A stretch of 59,613 nt of DNA from a bacterium D16-36 (GTDB taxonomy: Bacteria; Bacillota; Clostridia; Lachnospirales; Lachnospiraceae), in assembly GCA_003611745.1 (NCBI GenBank), contig RAYF01000004.1:1-59613 (forward strand), written 5' to 3'. The notes beneath the pieces are model-generated. The model was not told where the DNA came from, did not search any database, and was given only the letters and a program-made list of their open reading frames with translations. Both the position numbers and the translations under genes were made by a program. Numbering within the stretch: position 1 is the stretch's first letter; every line of letters begins with the position of its first letter. Positions 17,087 through 26,017 of the stretch are shown here, piece by piece.

Positions 17087-17178
17087 TATAGGAAACTGCC
17101 CGCTGTGTGGTGGCCACCAACAAGAATTTTCGCAGAAAATTCTTGCTAGGGCCACAAGCGAAGTCTGTGCCCTTTTTT
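17087..17178 (+). ncRNA. three-hairpin repeat element, copy A, with terminator
   Basis: From TATAGGAAA it has hairpin 1 (TGGTGG/CCACCA), hairpin 2 (AAGAATTTT/AAAATTCTT with loop CGCAG) and a terminator hairpin, GGGCCACA-AGCGAAGTC-TGTGCCC, followed by six T. The extra C in the last stem is unique to this copy. It sits between a strong promoter and the HD-GYP gene, so it could act as an attenuator, or it could produce a ~100-nt RNA. Related copies lie at 18402-18490 (-), 45053-45144 and 59515-59613, plus a variant at 18495-18579 (-). Confidence 0.65.
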
Positions 17179-17293
17179 ATAGGAGTTGTACCAGTGTACT
17201 GCTCAGACAAGGCGAAGCTGTCTGGACAGTCGCTAAGCATGCAAGGCCTCAAATAGCACAGGGCCAGACCGAAGAATGGAAGTGAGGATTAAC

Positions 17294-18403
17294 TTGATAA
17301 AACGATATTTTGTAAGGACCCGCTCTCTTCAGGAGGGAATGAGGATAGACCAGTCAATTAAAGACCGTATGGATCGTGTACTGATTGCCAAAGGCACTAT
17401 ATTGGACAGTTATTTGATTGATTCGTTACATAAGCTGGAAATTGGCGGGGTATATATTTCGGAAGGCGAGGAGGACGTTGTACAGGAAAATGCCTTAGAT
17501 CAGGTTCCTGTTTCTGCTATAGCGAAAAATAATATTTCCAAATACAGGGAAGCGGACCCTGCCAAGGTAAAATTAACGGAGAGTGTTAAAAAACGTGTGT
17601 CGGAAGGGATTCAGTATTTGTATAACAATTCCGAGTCGGCGAATTTTACCAGTACAACAAATAGCATAACCAATAACTTAATGAAGGCAATCAATGATAA
17701 TGCTGCAATTGCGGTTGATATCAATGCGCTTAAGACTAGTGATGAGTACACTTTTAAGCATAGTGTTGATGTGGCAACTATGTCAATGGTTATTGCAAAA
17801 AAGCAGGGGCTTAAACAGGAGGATATTTATAATATTGGGATTGCCGGGCTGCTCCATGATATGGGAAAATCTAAAATTCCTCTGGAAATTTTAAATAAGC
17901 CTGCGAAGCTGAATGATGAAGAGTTTAAAATTATGAAGAGCCATTCTGTTCTTGGATATGAAATCTTAAAGGAAAAAAATGAATTTACGCCGGCGATTTC
18001 GCTTGCGGTATTGCAGCACCACGAAAAAATGAATGGCAGGGGATATCCTATGGGCGTTACCTCTGAAAAAATTACCCCATATGCAAAAATCCTTTCTGTG
18101 GTGGATGTGTATGATGCTCTGGTTACAGAACGCCCATACAAAAAATCCCTTTCCCAGCGGACTGCGGTGGAAATGATTATGTCTATGACAGAGGAATTAG
18201 ATATTACAGCGATGAAAACCTTTCTCAGCAGCGTTATCCTTTATCCTGTTGACAGTACCGTACAGCTCAGCAATGGGGAGATGGCACGTGTCGTGAAAAA
18301 CCATGCTAATGCTGTCCTGCGCCCTACCGTCGTGGGGCTGACCAGTGGAACAGTTTATGATTTGACAGATGATATCAGTTGTGCAAATATAGTTATTCAA
18401 TAA
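17294..18403 (+). CDS. HD-GYP domain c-di-GMP phosphodiesterase
   Basis: About 369 residues. Residues 1-110 form an N-terminal region of unknown fold, and residues ~150-320 the HD-GYP domain that hydrolyses cyclic di-GMP. Metal and active-site motifs are complete: HSVDVA, LLHDMGKSKIP (the HD pair), LQHHEKMNGRGYPMG (HHE and the GYP signature) and VVDVYDALVTERPYKK. The TTG at 17294 is preferred because GAGG lies six bases before it and the protein then begins LIKRYFVRTRSL, like relatives; the ATG at 17276 in the same frame has no clear site. The gene has a ~225-nt leader containing repeat element A and a second hairpin (17204-17224). It ends convergently with element D. Confidence 0.9.
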   Translation: MIKRYFVRTRSLQEGMRIDQSIKDRMDRVLIAKGTILDSYLIDSLHKLEIGGVYISEGEEDVVQENALDQVPVSAIAKNNISKYREADPAKVKLTESVKKRVSEGIQYLYNNSESANFTSTTNSITNNLMKAINDNAAIAVDINALKTSDEYTFKHSVDVATMSMVIAKKQGLKQEDIYNIGIAGLLHDMGKSKIPLEILNKPAKLNDEEFKIMKSHSVLGYEILKEKNEFTPAISLAVLQHHEKMNGRGYPMGVTSEKITPYAKILSVVDVYDALVTERPYKKSLSQRTAVEMIMSMTEELDITAMKTFLSSVILYPVDSTVQLSNGEMARVVKNHANAVLRPTVVGLTSGTVYDLTDDISCANIVIQ

Positions 18404-18490
18404 AAAAGGGCACAGACTTCGCTTGTGCCCTAGCAAGAATTACTTCGTAATTCTTGTTGGTATACTACCACATATTGAAAACTTTTCTAT
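18402..18490 (-). ncRNA. three-hairpin repeat element, copy D
   Basis: On the minus strand: ATAGAAAAG, hairpin 1 (TGGTA/TACCA), hairpin 2 (AAGAATTAC-GAA-GTAATTCTT) and terminator hairpin GGGCACA-AGCGAAGTC-TGTGCCC with a T run. Hairpin 2 keeps pairing while its inner bases differ from copies A and B. Its T run reaches the stop of the convergent HD-GYP gene, which it may also terminate. Confidence 0.6.
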
Positions 18491-18494
18491 GGAT

Positions 18495-18579
18495 TAAAAA
18501 AGCGCACCGTCTGCGCTGGTGCGCTAGCAAAAATACACCGTCCCTTTCCTTGTTTGGAAGGGGGCGGTGTATTTTTGCT
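18495..18579 (-). terminator. two-hairpin element E, variant of the repeat, after arabinofuranosidase
   Basis: Begins two bases after the arabinofuranosidase stop. A 15-bp stem AGCAAAAATACACCG/CGGTGTATTTTTGCT precedes the terminator hairpin AGCGCACC-AGCGCAGAC-GGTGCGCT and six T. The terminator stem differs from copies A-D at both sides of several pairs, yet the loop AGCGnAGnC is kept. Hairpin 1 is absent. Confidence 0.65.
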
Positions 18580-18581
18580 GA

Positions 18582-21500
18582 TTATTTAAGCTTTAAAACC
18601 ACTACATTTACGGAGCTTGCCGGAACCATTATCTCGAAGCCATCTTCTGGCACTTCTATCTCTCTGGAGACAGGTGCGATATTTTCTGCCTCCTTGATAT
18701 TAATATTCGGCAGATGAAGCAGCTCGACATCCCCGGTAAGCGTTATCGCCTCCGCCTGTGCCTCGACAGCTAAATCCTGCAGGCTCACCTTTAGAATCTT
18801 ATCGAAGTAATCTGCATTGACCAGTTTAATGTAAACCTTATCTGAGTCTTTTGTAACAGAATGGTAGATATCCCTATTGTAGCTCTCTAACTTACAGTCA
18901 AGCGGTGCTTTCTTCACGCCATCTTTTCCTGTGTAGAAGCAGTGGATAGACTTTCCATTTTCGCCGCCGTAATTGAAAGTTACCTGATATTCCTGCCCTG
19001 CAGGTACTGGTTCATCATAGCAGGCTCTTAGATTTCCGGCAAATACACTGGAAGAATAATCTCCCATCGTATAGCCTTCCTTCCCGTCTTTAAATACTTT
19101 TAATCCGGTACCATCATTGCCATAGCCAACACAGTATTCCAAAAGATTTAACTTTTCGGTGCTAAATGACTTGTCGGAAACACCTTGAAGCCCCGTACCA
19201 ACAAAGATTTGGGTGTTCTCTGTCAGTTTTTCAATAGATACGGTTACTGTGTAGTTTTTCCAATCAGCCTGATTTAGATAATATCCGCGTCTTCTGGTTG
19301 AATCCCCGATAACCTTCAGGCCTCCATCTACAATGGAGATGTGGTCTTCATCAATGCTAATCGGAAGCAGCGCTTTATTTAATTCTTTTGAAAAATCCTG
19401 CTCAAATAAAGTCTCATTTGTCTCATTAGAAACAACGGTTAATTTTTTAAATACTGCCTCGCCTTCGGCAACTGCAATGCTGACGCCGCCGCATGGTTCC
19501 AAAAGTTTCTTCCTGCCAGCCTCATAGGTATAATAACTCGTTTCCAGCAGTTTTTCACCGATATTTTCTGCAAACATCTGCTGTACATAAAAATTCGGCG
19601 TGCGCCAAACTGAGTCATTATCGAACCAGATTGCGTCCGGCGTCCAGCGGTAAGTTGCATCAGACACTACTTTATTAAACAGAGGTGCAGTTGCTGCAAG
19701 CCTTACTACATCTGAATTTCTCTCGAAGCCAGTCATAACAGCCGCTTCTGCTACAGCACCGGCTAATGTGTTTTTATCACTGGAGGCATACTCGCCTACA
19801 AATACCTTAGATACCTGGTCTTCTACCAGCTTACCGTTCTCGTATGCGCGATAGTAGTAGTTATAGCGGTCTGCATTTTCCAGAAGGTAATCATTTGCAC
19901 GGTAGTAATGTTCATCTACAATCGTGCCCAGATAATTCTTTTCATAAGGATACCATGTAACATCTTTTTCAAAACTCTTTTCACCATCCGTAAAGCGCAC
20001 TGACGCGCCGCCCTTCATATATCCTGCAAGGAATTTCCATCCCTCTTTGTATGCATCATCATCCGCCTGCGCCCCTGCAGTTGAGATAATATGAAGCTCA
20101 TAATCAGGGTAATTCTTCTCCATATGCAGGTCTATTGCATGTTTAAATGCCTCAAAGCTGGCAAAGAATTCTTCTCCCCAGTTTTCATTTCCGACGCCCA
20201 GATAGTGCAGGCCGAATGGTGCCTCATGCCCCATGCTTTTACGGAGCGCTGCCCACTCATTCTTTTCAAAATCTGTGCTGATTGCGAAATCTATCAAATC
20301 TGTAAAGTTATTGATATATTTTTCCTGCAGGCTGCCGCCGGCTGGATTGGCATAATCTGAGCGGGCCTGGCATAAAACGCCGCATGCCATTACAGGGAGA
20401 GGCTCAGCATTTAAGTCCTCTGCCATCTGAAAATATTCCATGTAGCCAAGGCCGAGTGTCATCATATAGCCCCAGACATTGTAGTTTTCCTTGCGGACTT
20501 CTACATCACCGACAGATTCTTTCCAGTCATATACATTTTCCCAGATATAAGAGCCTTCCGAAATACAGCCGCCCGGAAAACGCAGAAATGTTGGGTGCAT
20601 CTCCGTCAGAACCTGCATTAAATCCCTGCGCAGACGGTAGTTGCTGTTGCAGAGGAAATTTGTATGGGCAGTTTTTGAGGAATCTTCCTCATTGGCCCCC
20701 CAGACATTGTCCGGCATCAGGGAAACCATATCGATGGCAGCATCCCCTTCAAATTCTAGGGCAAGCTGTCCCATTACTGTCTGCGATGCTGTCAGTTTGT
20801 CAGCAGTATATTTTTTCCATCCATTATCATTTACATCAATCGTAATCTGGTTGCTGACCTCCTGATGCTTCGCATCCTGCAGGGATACATTTATTTTGGC
20901 GCCTTTCTCCGATTTGGCCCAGATAGTTAGCTGGTAGCTGTTTCCTTCCAAAAGATTCATGGACAGCGCAAGGTTATTGTCGCAGAAACCTCTATTATAT
21001 AGTTTTGCACCGCTTTCAACTTCTATGTAATATGCATTTACATCCGGGTCAGTTAAGTGGAAATGTTCATTTAAACCGCCTTCTTTTCTGACAGTTGCTT
21101 TCTCTAAATCACCGAACCAGAAGCGCACAGGGTTGTGCAGCCTGCCAGAAGACTTTCCGTTCTCTCCGCTCGCCGCATCATATACTTTATAGGAAAATTC
21201 CTCAAAGGAACGGTTTTGGACCATCTCCGCGTAGATACCGCCGTCTGCTGCATTATTAATGTCTTCATAAAATAACCCATACAGTGTTTTGCTGATGTCC
21301 AGCACTTCATTATTGCCGTGGATAGTTATCTCATACGCTGCGGTCTTTTTCGGCATTACTGTAACGACAAAATCTTTTTGCAGGGAACTGCTGCCGCACT
21401 TAAGCTCTGCCGTAATGCAGACCCCTGACGGAGTTTCCACATGGCTGACTTCCCCGGTGTTAGAGATAATATCCGGGTGGTCGCAGCTCCAGCTCACTTG

Positions 21501-22334
21501 GACACGGTCTTCCATTAAACTGTGCTGAAACTTAATATCCCTTGTAATAATATTCCTCGGCGGCAGCAGGAACTTGTCTTTTGCCAGCTTCAGGATATCT
21601 TCTTCAGATAAGGATTCACACATCAGGCCGATAATATCAACTTCTGAGAGTGCATCTTTGAAAAGGCGGAAATCTGACATTGCGCCACAGAAATCTGCGT
21701 CAGCAGGAAACTGGGAATGCCCGATATAGTTATGGCCGTAGTTTGCCGGGTTGTCCAAGGTCTTAAACCATTCTCGCAGCATTTTATAGGTACCGCTGGA
21801 AGTCTGGCTGATAAAGCCATCTACCATAAGCTCGCCGTTTAAATAGATTCTAGGTCCGGCACTGCTGAGAGAACCGCCCTTTGTACCTGTCACTGTCATT
21901 GCTACATGCATCCACTCATTCAGTGGGCAGTCGTGTCCGGCGTCCGCATAAATATCAGAACCTGCAAAGCAGACACCTCTTAAAAATCTGGTTAAAAAAA
22001 GATAAGGCCCCATGTTGCCATTGCCAAAATCTATGATTCTTTCCCACACATCAACTGCCCGTTTGCAGCAAATCCATGTCGATATCGTGAAACCGCCCTC
22101 ATCGCTGACATCCTTCAAAATATTTTCCGGAAGTTCAAAATAGGAGGCTCCATGTGTCCCGCCCTGAAATACAGCGGCGTTTCGTCCGCATACTTTTTTA
22201 ATAACCGGCTTTTGCGTTCCCTTTGCCACAGCAGTATTGTTATGGCCGGATGCATCCCTTCCGGCATCGCTGGCATCATCAAATGGATACCAGGCAATCA
22301 TATTTTTATTCATTCGCTCCTTACTAGTTGACAT
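18582..22334 (-). CDS. GH51 alpha-L-arabinofuranosidase with LamG-like and Ig-like modules
   Basis: A 1250-residue enzyme that would release L-arabinose from arabinan or arabinoxylan oligosaccharides. Domains in order: LamG/concanavalin-like (about 30-225), a small Ig-like module (about 245-330), a GH51 (beta/alpha)8 catalytic domain (about 335-950) with proton donor E717 in GVGNENWGEE and nucleophile E848 in FVGEYASSD, then a beta-sandwich region containing a second LamG-like insertion (about 985-1195). No signal peptide or anchor is visible, so it probably acts in the cytoplasm on imported oligosaccharides. ATG 22334 has GGAG..AAGG upstream. It is monocistronic, with no sugar transporter or regulator nearby, and ends in a structured terminator. 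Confidence 0.9.
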   Translation of the reverse strand: MSTSKERMNKNMIAWYPFDDASDAGRDASGHNNTAVAKGTQKPVIKKVCGRNAAVFQGGTHGASYFELPENILKDVSDEGGFTISTWICCKRAVDVWERIIDFGNGNMGPYLFLTRFLRGVCFAGSDIYADAGHDCPLNEWMHVAMTVTGTKGGSLSSAGPRIYLNGELMVDGFISQTSSGTYKMLREWFKTLDNPANYGHNYIGHSQFPADADFCGAMSDFRLFKDALSEVDIIGLMCESLSEEDILKLAKDKFLLPPRNIITRDIKFQHSLMEDRVQVSWSCDHPDIISNTGEVSHVETPSGVCITAELKCGSSSLQKDFVVTVMPKKTAAYEITIHGNNEVLDISKTLYGLFYEDINNAADGGIYAEMVQNRSFEEFSYKVYDAASGENGKSSGRLHNPVRFWFGDLEKATVRKEGGLNEHFHLTDPDVNAYYIEVESGAKLYNRGFCDNNLALSMNLLEGNSYQLTIWAKSEKGAKINVSLQDAKHQEVSNQITIDVNDNGWKKYTADKLTASQTVMGQLALEFEGDAAIDMVSLMPDNVWGANEEDSSKTAHTNFLCNSNYRLRRDLMQVLTEMHPTFLRFPGGCISEGSYIWENVYDWKESVGDVEVRKENYNVWGYMMTLGLGYMEYFQMAEDLNAEPLPVMACGVLCQARSDYANPAGGSLQEKYINNFTDLIDFAISTDFEKNEWAALRKSMGHEAPFGLHYLGVGNENWGEEFFASFEAFKHAIDLHMEKNYPDYELHIISTAGAQADDDAYKEGWKFLAGYMKGGASVRFTDGEKSFEKDVTWYPYEKNYLGTIVDEHYYRANDYLLENADRYNYYYRAYENGKLVEDQVSKVFVGEYASSDKNTLAGAVAEAAVMTGFERNSDVVRLAATAPLFNKVVSDATYRWTPDAIWFDNDSVWRTPNFYVQQMFAENIGEKLLETSYYTYEAGRKKLLEPCGGVSIAVAEGEAVFKKLTVVSNETNETLFEQDFSKELNKALLPISIDEDHISIVDGGLKVIGDSTRRRGYYLNQADWKNYTVTVSIEKLTENTQIFVGTGLQGVSDKSFSTEKLNLLEYCVGYGNDGTGLKVFKDGKEGYTMGDYSSSVFAGNLRACYDEPVPAGQEYQVTFNYGGENGKSIHCFYTGKDGVKKAPLDCKLESYNRDIYHSVTKDSDKVYIKLVNADYFDKILKVSLQDLAVEAQAEAITLTGDVELLHLPNINIKEAENIAPVSREIEVPEDGFEIMVPASSVNVVVLKLK

Positions 22335-22466
22335 GCCTTCTCCGCTCCTTTGGTTATAGATTATCGGTCACTCCTGACTTTCCCTTTGGGCAGCAATTTT
22401 GCTGTAGCCAGTTCCGCATATTGTAACATACAAAAAATGCAGATTCAATAGCAAAACGAATCAGGC

Positions 22467-22482
22467 CACGGAAATCAATTTC
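22467..22482 (+). repeat. dispersed motif CACGGAAATCAATTTC, copy 1
   Basis: Intergenic, 133 bp upstream of the arabinofuranosidase start and just past the end of the YyaL-like gene. One of five copies in the window (others at 36918, 45921, 47057 and 47715). The core GAAATCAATTTC is itself a short inverted repeat. Confidence 0.6.
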
Positions 22483-22485
22483 TGT

Positions 22486-24423
22486 TTATGGCAGTGAATT
22501 AACGGGAGGGAGGCATGTGTAGTTTTCACAGACATAGTAGGTAGTTTTTCCATTGAGCATCCTGTATTCGTCCGTCTCTCCGGGCAATATTTTTATTTCG
22601 CAATAGAGCGGAAGCCTGCGGATTATGTTTTCCCTGCTCTCGCCGTCCGCCGGCACAACTGTAATTTTTTTGGCAGGATGCAGATAGATAAGCAGCGCTG
22701 TTAAAAATAAGCTGTATCCGGCTGGATAGTGTTCTGCCTCGCCTGACAGGAAGGCAAGCTGCTGTTCTGCTAATTGCCTATAATTATCTTTATCTGTTAG
22801 ATGTGAAAGTTTTACCAGACAATATGCCATGGCAGAATTTCCGCTCGGGAGTGCCCCGTCGTAAGTTTCTTTCGGCCTTGCAATCAGGCTGCCGTTTTTG
22901 TGTCCGCACAGAAAATATCCCAATCCATTTTCATCAGCAAACTGTCCTATGGCCTCGCTGCATATCTGTCTTGCGCGTTCCAGGTAATGATTTTCTGAGG
23001 TTGCCTCATAAAGAGAAATTAATGCCGTCGTATAATATGCATATTCATCCAGAAACCCATTGACGGAGCGTATTTTTTTGCGGCAACTGACAAAAAGTGT
23101 ATTCCCGTCCGCCAGATTTTCTTCAATATAATTTGCGGCGGAACTGGCGGCGTCAAGGTAACACTGTTTTCCTGTAACACGGTACAGCATAGACATGGCA
23201 CAGATCATAAGGGAATTCCATGATGTCAATATCTTGTCATCCAGATGAAGTCTGGCCCGCTTTTTGCGGTACTGGTATAAAGTTTCTGTTTCTTCAGCAA
23301 AATCCTCCGTAAAATCATTTCCATTTAAAAGGTTGGGAATATTTTTCCCCTCAAAGTTTCCCTGCTCCGTAATATTAAAATACCTGCAAAATTCCTCTCC
23401 ACGTTCTTTTCCCAGTATGCTGCAGATTTCTTCAAGGCTCCAGATATAGTATTTTCCTTCCTCCCCGTCACTGTCGGCGTCCTGTGCGGAATAAAAACCA
23501 CCATCTGGGTCTGTCATCTCCCGCAGGATGTATCTGGCAGTCTGTTCTGCGGTATCCAGATAATTTTTCTGTTGGGATTTTTTATACGCAGCGAGATATG
23601 CCATTATCAGAAGGGCATTATCATACAGCATCTTTTCAAAATGAGGGACAAGAAAGCAGTTGTCTGTGGAATATCTTGAGAATCCGTAACCAATCTGGTC
23701 AAACAGCCCGCCCCTCCTCATACCGGATAATGTGCCCTCTACCTGTGAAAATGCATCCCTATCCTGATATATCTGCGAATAGAGCGTAAGAAAGATTAAA
23801 TTGTGCGGCATTGGGAATTTGGGTGCGGAACCAAAACCACCATACTTTAAATCATAGCTCTGTGAAAAGAGGGCTGCTGCCTTTTTTGGCAGATTTTCTT
23901 GGATGGCGCTGCCTGTAGTATTTTCTCTGCGGCAGATCTGCCCCGCAACATCGTTTGCAGTTTGAAGCAGTGCCTGCCTGTTGTTTTTCCATTTATCCGC
24001 TACCGTGAGAAGTAAATCTTTAAAGCCTATTATGCCGCGGTTTGATTCCGGCGGGAAATATGTGCCGGCAAAAAAAGGCTTTTGGGAGGCAGTCATAAAA
24101 ATACTCATCGGCCAGCCGCCCCTCCCTGTAAAGGCTTGGCATACTTCCATATATATGCTGTCAATATCAGGGCGTTCCTCCCGGTCTACCTTCACTGATA
24201 TAAAGTACTGGTTTAGGATGTCCGCTGTCTCCTGCTGTTCAAAGCTCTCGTGTGCCATAACATGGCACCAGTGGCAGGTGCTGTAACCGATACTTAAAAA
24301 GACAGGTTTGTCTTCCCTGCGTGCCAGTTCAAAGGCTTCCTCGCACCATGGGTGCCAGTCGACCGGATTCTCAGAATGCTGTAAAAGATATGGGCTGCTT
24401 TGGTTTTTTAGGCGGTTGCTCAT
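22486..24423 (-). CDS. YyaL-like thioredoxin-domain protein (DUF255)
   Basis: A 645-residue protein of the YyaL/spermatogenesis-associated-20 family. The N-terminal ~160 residues form a thioredoxin-like domain with C50-H-W-C53 in [17 protein letters not shown] and the family signature [13 protein letters not shown]. The rest resembles an (alpha/alpha)6 barrel as in N-acylglucosamine 2-epimerases (segments [22 protein letters not shown] and [16 protein letters not shown]). Function is not established in bacteria. ATG 24423 is chosen for GAGGAG nine bases before it; 21 further in-frame codons upstream lack a site. It is transcribed towards the arabinofuranosidase but separated by 150 bp. Confidence 0.88.
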   Translation of the reverse strand: MSNRLKNQSSPYLLQHSENPVDWHPWCEEAFELARREDKPVFLSIGYSTCHWCHVMAHESFEQQETADILNQYFISVKVDREERPDIDSIYMEVCQAFTGRGGWPMSIFMTASQKPFFAGTYFPPESNRGIIGFKDLLLTVADKWKNNRQALLQTANDVAGQICRRENTTGSAIQENLPKKAAALFSQSYDLKYGGFGSAPKFPMPHNLIFLTLYSQIYQDRDAFSQVEGTLSGMRRGGLFDQIGYGFSRYSTDNCFLVPHFEKMLYDNALLIMAYLAAYKKSQQKNYLDTAEQTARYILREMTDPDGGFYSAQDADSDGEEGKYYIWSLEEICSILGKERGEEFCRYFNITEQGNFEGKNIPNLLNGNDFTEDFAEETETLYQYRKKRARLHLDDKILTSWNSLMICAMSMLYRVTGKQCYLDAASSAANYIEENLADGNTLFVSCRKKIRSVNGFLDEYAYYTTALISLYEATSENHYLERARQICSEAIGQFADENGLGYFLCGHKNGSLIARPKETYDGALPSGNSAMAYCLVKLSHLTDKDNYRQLAEQQLAFLSGEAEHYPAGYSLFLTALLIYLHPAKKITVVPADGESRENIIRRLPLYCEIKILPGETDEYRMLNGKTTYYVCENYTCLPPVNSLP

Positions 24424-24507
24424 AACGAAAGTTCTCCTCTTAATTAATATTAGTAGCATAAACAACTGTAATGGAAATATGCACATTATTTAGAAAGTTT
24501 CTGTTAC

Positions 24508-24537
24508 TTGTCTGAATGATATGAATTGTGATATACT
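24508..24537 (+). promoter_or_regulatory. promoter of trkH-trkA
   Basis: TTGTCT, an 18-bp spacer and TATACT. In the leader, arms ATATGCTA (24567-24574) and TAGCATAT (24601-24608) form a perfect 8-bp stem just before the ribosome site. Confidence 0.55.
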
Positions 24538-24630
24538 ATTTGTGTTTTGTTTGTCATAAGGAAATAATATGCTAAGGAACTGTCCAAAAGTGGGTTATAC
24601 TAGCATATCGTTTCCGGTTTGGAGGGGAGA

Positions 24631-25998
24631 ATGGATTTTATAGAAAAGCATTTGTCCACAACACAAATAATTATATTGAGTTTTTTTCTGGCTGACATTG
24701 CAGGCGCGCTTTTACTGGCGCTGCCCATATCTGCTGCAGACGGGCGGGCAACGCCATTTATCGATGCCCTTTTTACTTCGACTACCAGCATATGTGTGAC
24801 TGGCCTTGTGACTGTGACAACAGCATCACATTGGAGCCTGTTCGGGCACATTGTAATTTTAGTATTGATTCAGACGGGCGGGCTTGGTGTCGTTACCATG
24901 ACTATGACGGTAATGTTAGCGCTGGGGAAGAGAATTACCATGAGAAACCGTATGCTTTTAGGTGATTCCTTTAATATGGACACCCTAAAGGGTCTTGTTA
25001 ATTTTCTGAGAAGGGTATTTTTTGGAACGTTTATCGTAGAGGGGATTGGTGCGGTGTGTTATCTTCCGGTGTTTGTGCCGGAATATGGTATAGTGAAGGG
25101 GATATGGTACTCCGTGTTCCATGCCGTCTCAGCATTTTGCAATGCTGGAATAGATGTTCTCGGGGACAGCAGTTTTATGCCGTATGTGCATAATACATGG
25201 GTTAATATAGTTACTATGTGCCTCATAGTGCTTGGAGGTATTGGATTTATTGTCTGGTGGGATATTATTCGTTTTATCCGGCTGAAATCATCTGAAGATA
25301 CCAGAAGGGCAACAGGCATGCACAATATCTCGCTTCACAGCAAAATAGTACTTTCTATGACATTTTTTTTAATCGTGGCTGGAAGCGTTATGTATCTGGT
25401 ATTTGAATTCCATAATCCTAAAACGATAGGGAATTATACAGCAGGGGAAAAAGTCCTAGCAGCATTGTTCCAGTCAGTGACGACAAGGACAGCGGGCTTT
25501 GCTACGATCTCTCAGGCGGGCCTTACGGCGCCTTCTGTTATTTTGTCTGTCATTCTGATGTTTATCGGAGGGTCTTCTGTCGGAACGGCAGGAGGTGTAA
25601 AGACAAGTACCATTGCTGTTATTTTGATGACAGTGATGGCAACTGTCAGGGGACAGGCAGACATTACATGCTTTCACAGACGGGTGTCGGCAAAGACAGT
25701 TAGAAAGGCAGTTGCCATTGTGTTAATTAGTTTTATGGCAAGCATCATTGCCTTAACTGCCATGTTTTTACTGGAGCGCGGCAACCCGGCGGACATTATA
25801 TTTGAGGTGTACAGTGCCCTTGGCACGGCGGGGCTCACTAGGGATTACACGCCTTTGATGGGCATGTCTGGAAAAGTTATTATTACTGTCTGCATGTTTC
25901 TTGGAAGGATTGGCCCGATTTCCATGGTAATTGCCTTTACCATGAGGGATAAACAGTCTGCTGTTCATTTGCCGGAGGAATCTATCACAGTTGGATAA
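24631..25998 (+). CDS. TrkH/KtrB-type potassium uptake channel subunit
   Basis: A 455-residue membrane protein of the TrkH/KtrB family, the ion-conducting subunit for K+ (or Na+-coupled K+) uptake. Four pore repeats are visible from filter-like segments: TSTTSICVTGL, HAVSAFCNAGID, SVTTRTAGFATI and SALGTAGLTRDY. ATG 24631 follows GGAGGGGA. It is followed 20 bp later by its NAD-binding gating partner. Activity of this family is tuned by nucleotides and often by c-di-AMP; no c-di-AMP riboswitch is recognisable upstream. Confidence 0.92.
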   Translation: MDFIEKHLSTTQIIILSFFLADIAGALLLALPISAADGRATPFIDALFTSTTSICVTGLVTVTTASHWSLFGHIVILVLIQTGGLGVVTMTMTVMLALGKRITMRNRMLLGDSFNMDTLKGLVNFLRRVFFGTFIVEGIGAVCYLPVFVPEYGIVKGIWYSVFHAVSAFCNAGIDVLGDSSFMPYVHNTWVNIVTMCLIVLGGIGFIVWWDIIRFIRLKSSEDTRRATGMHNISLHSKIVLSMTFFLIVAGSVMYLVFEFHNPKTIGNYTAGEKVLAALFQSVTTRTAGFATISQAGLTAPSVILSVILMFIGGSSVGTAGGVKTSTIAVILMTVMATVRGQADITCFHRRVSAKTVRKAVAIVLISFMASIIALTAMFLLERGNPADIIFEVYSALGTAGLTRDYTPLMGMSGKVIITVCMFLGRIGPISMVIAFTMRDKQSAVHLPEESITVG

Positions 25999-26017
25999 TG
26001 TAAGAAGGGAGGAGAAT

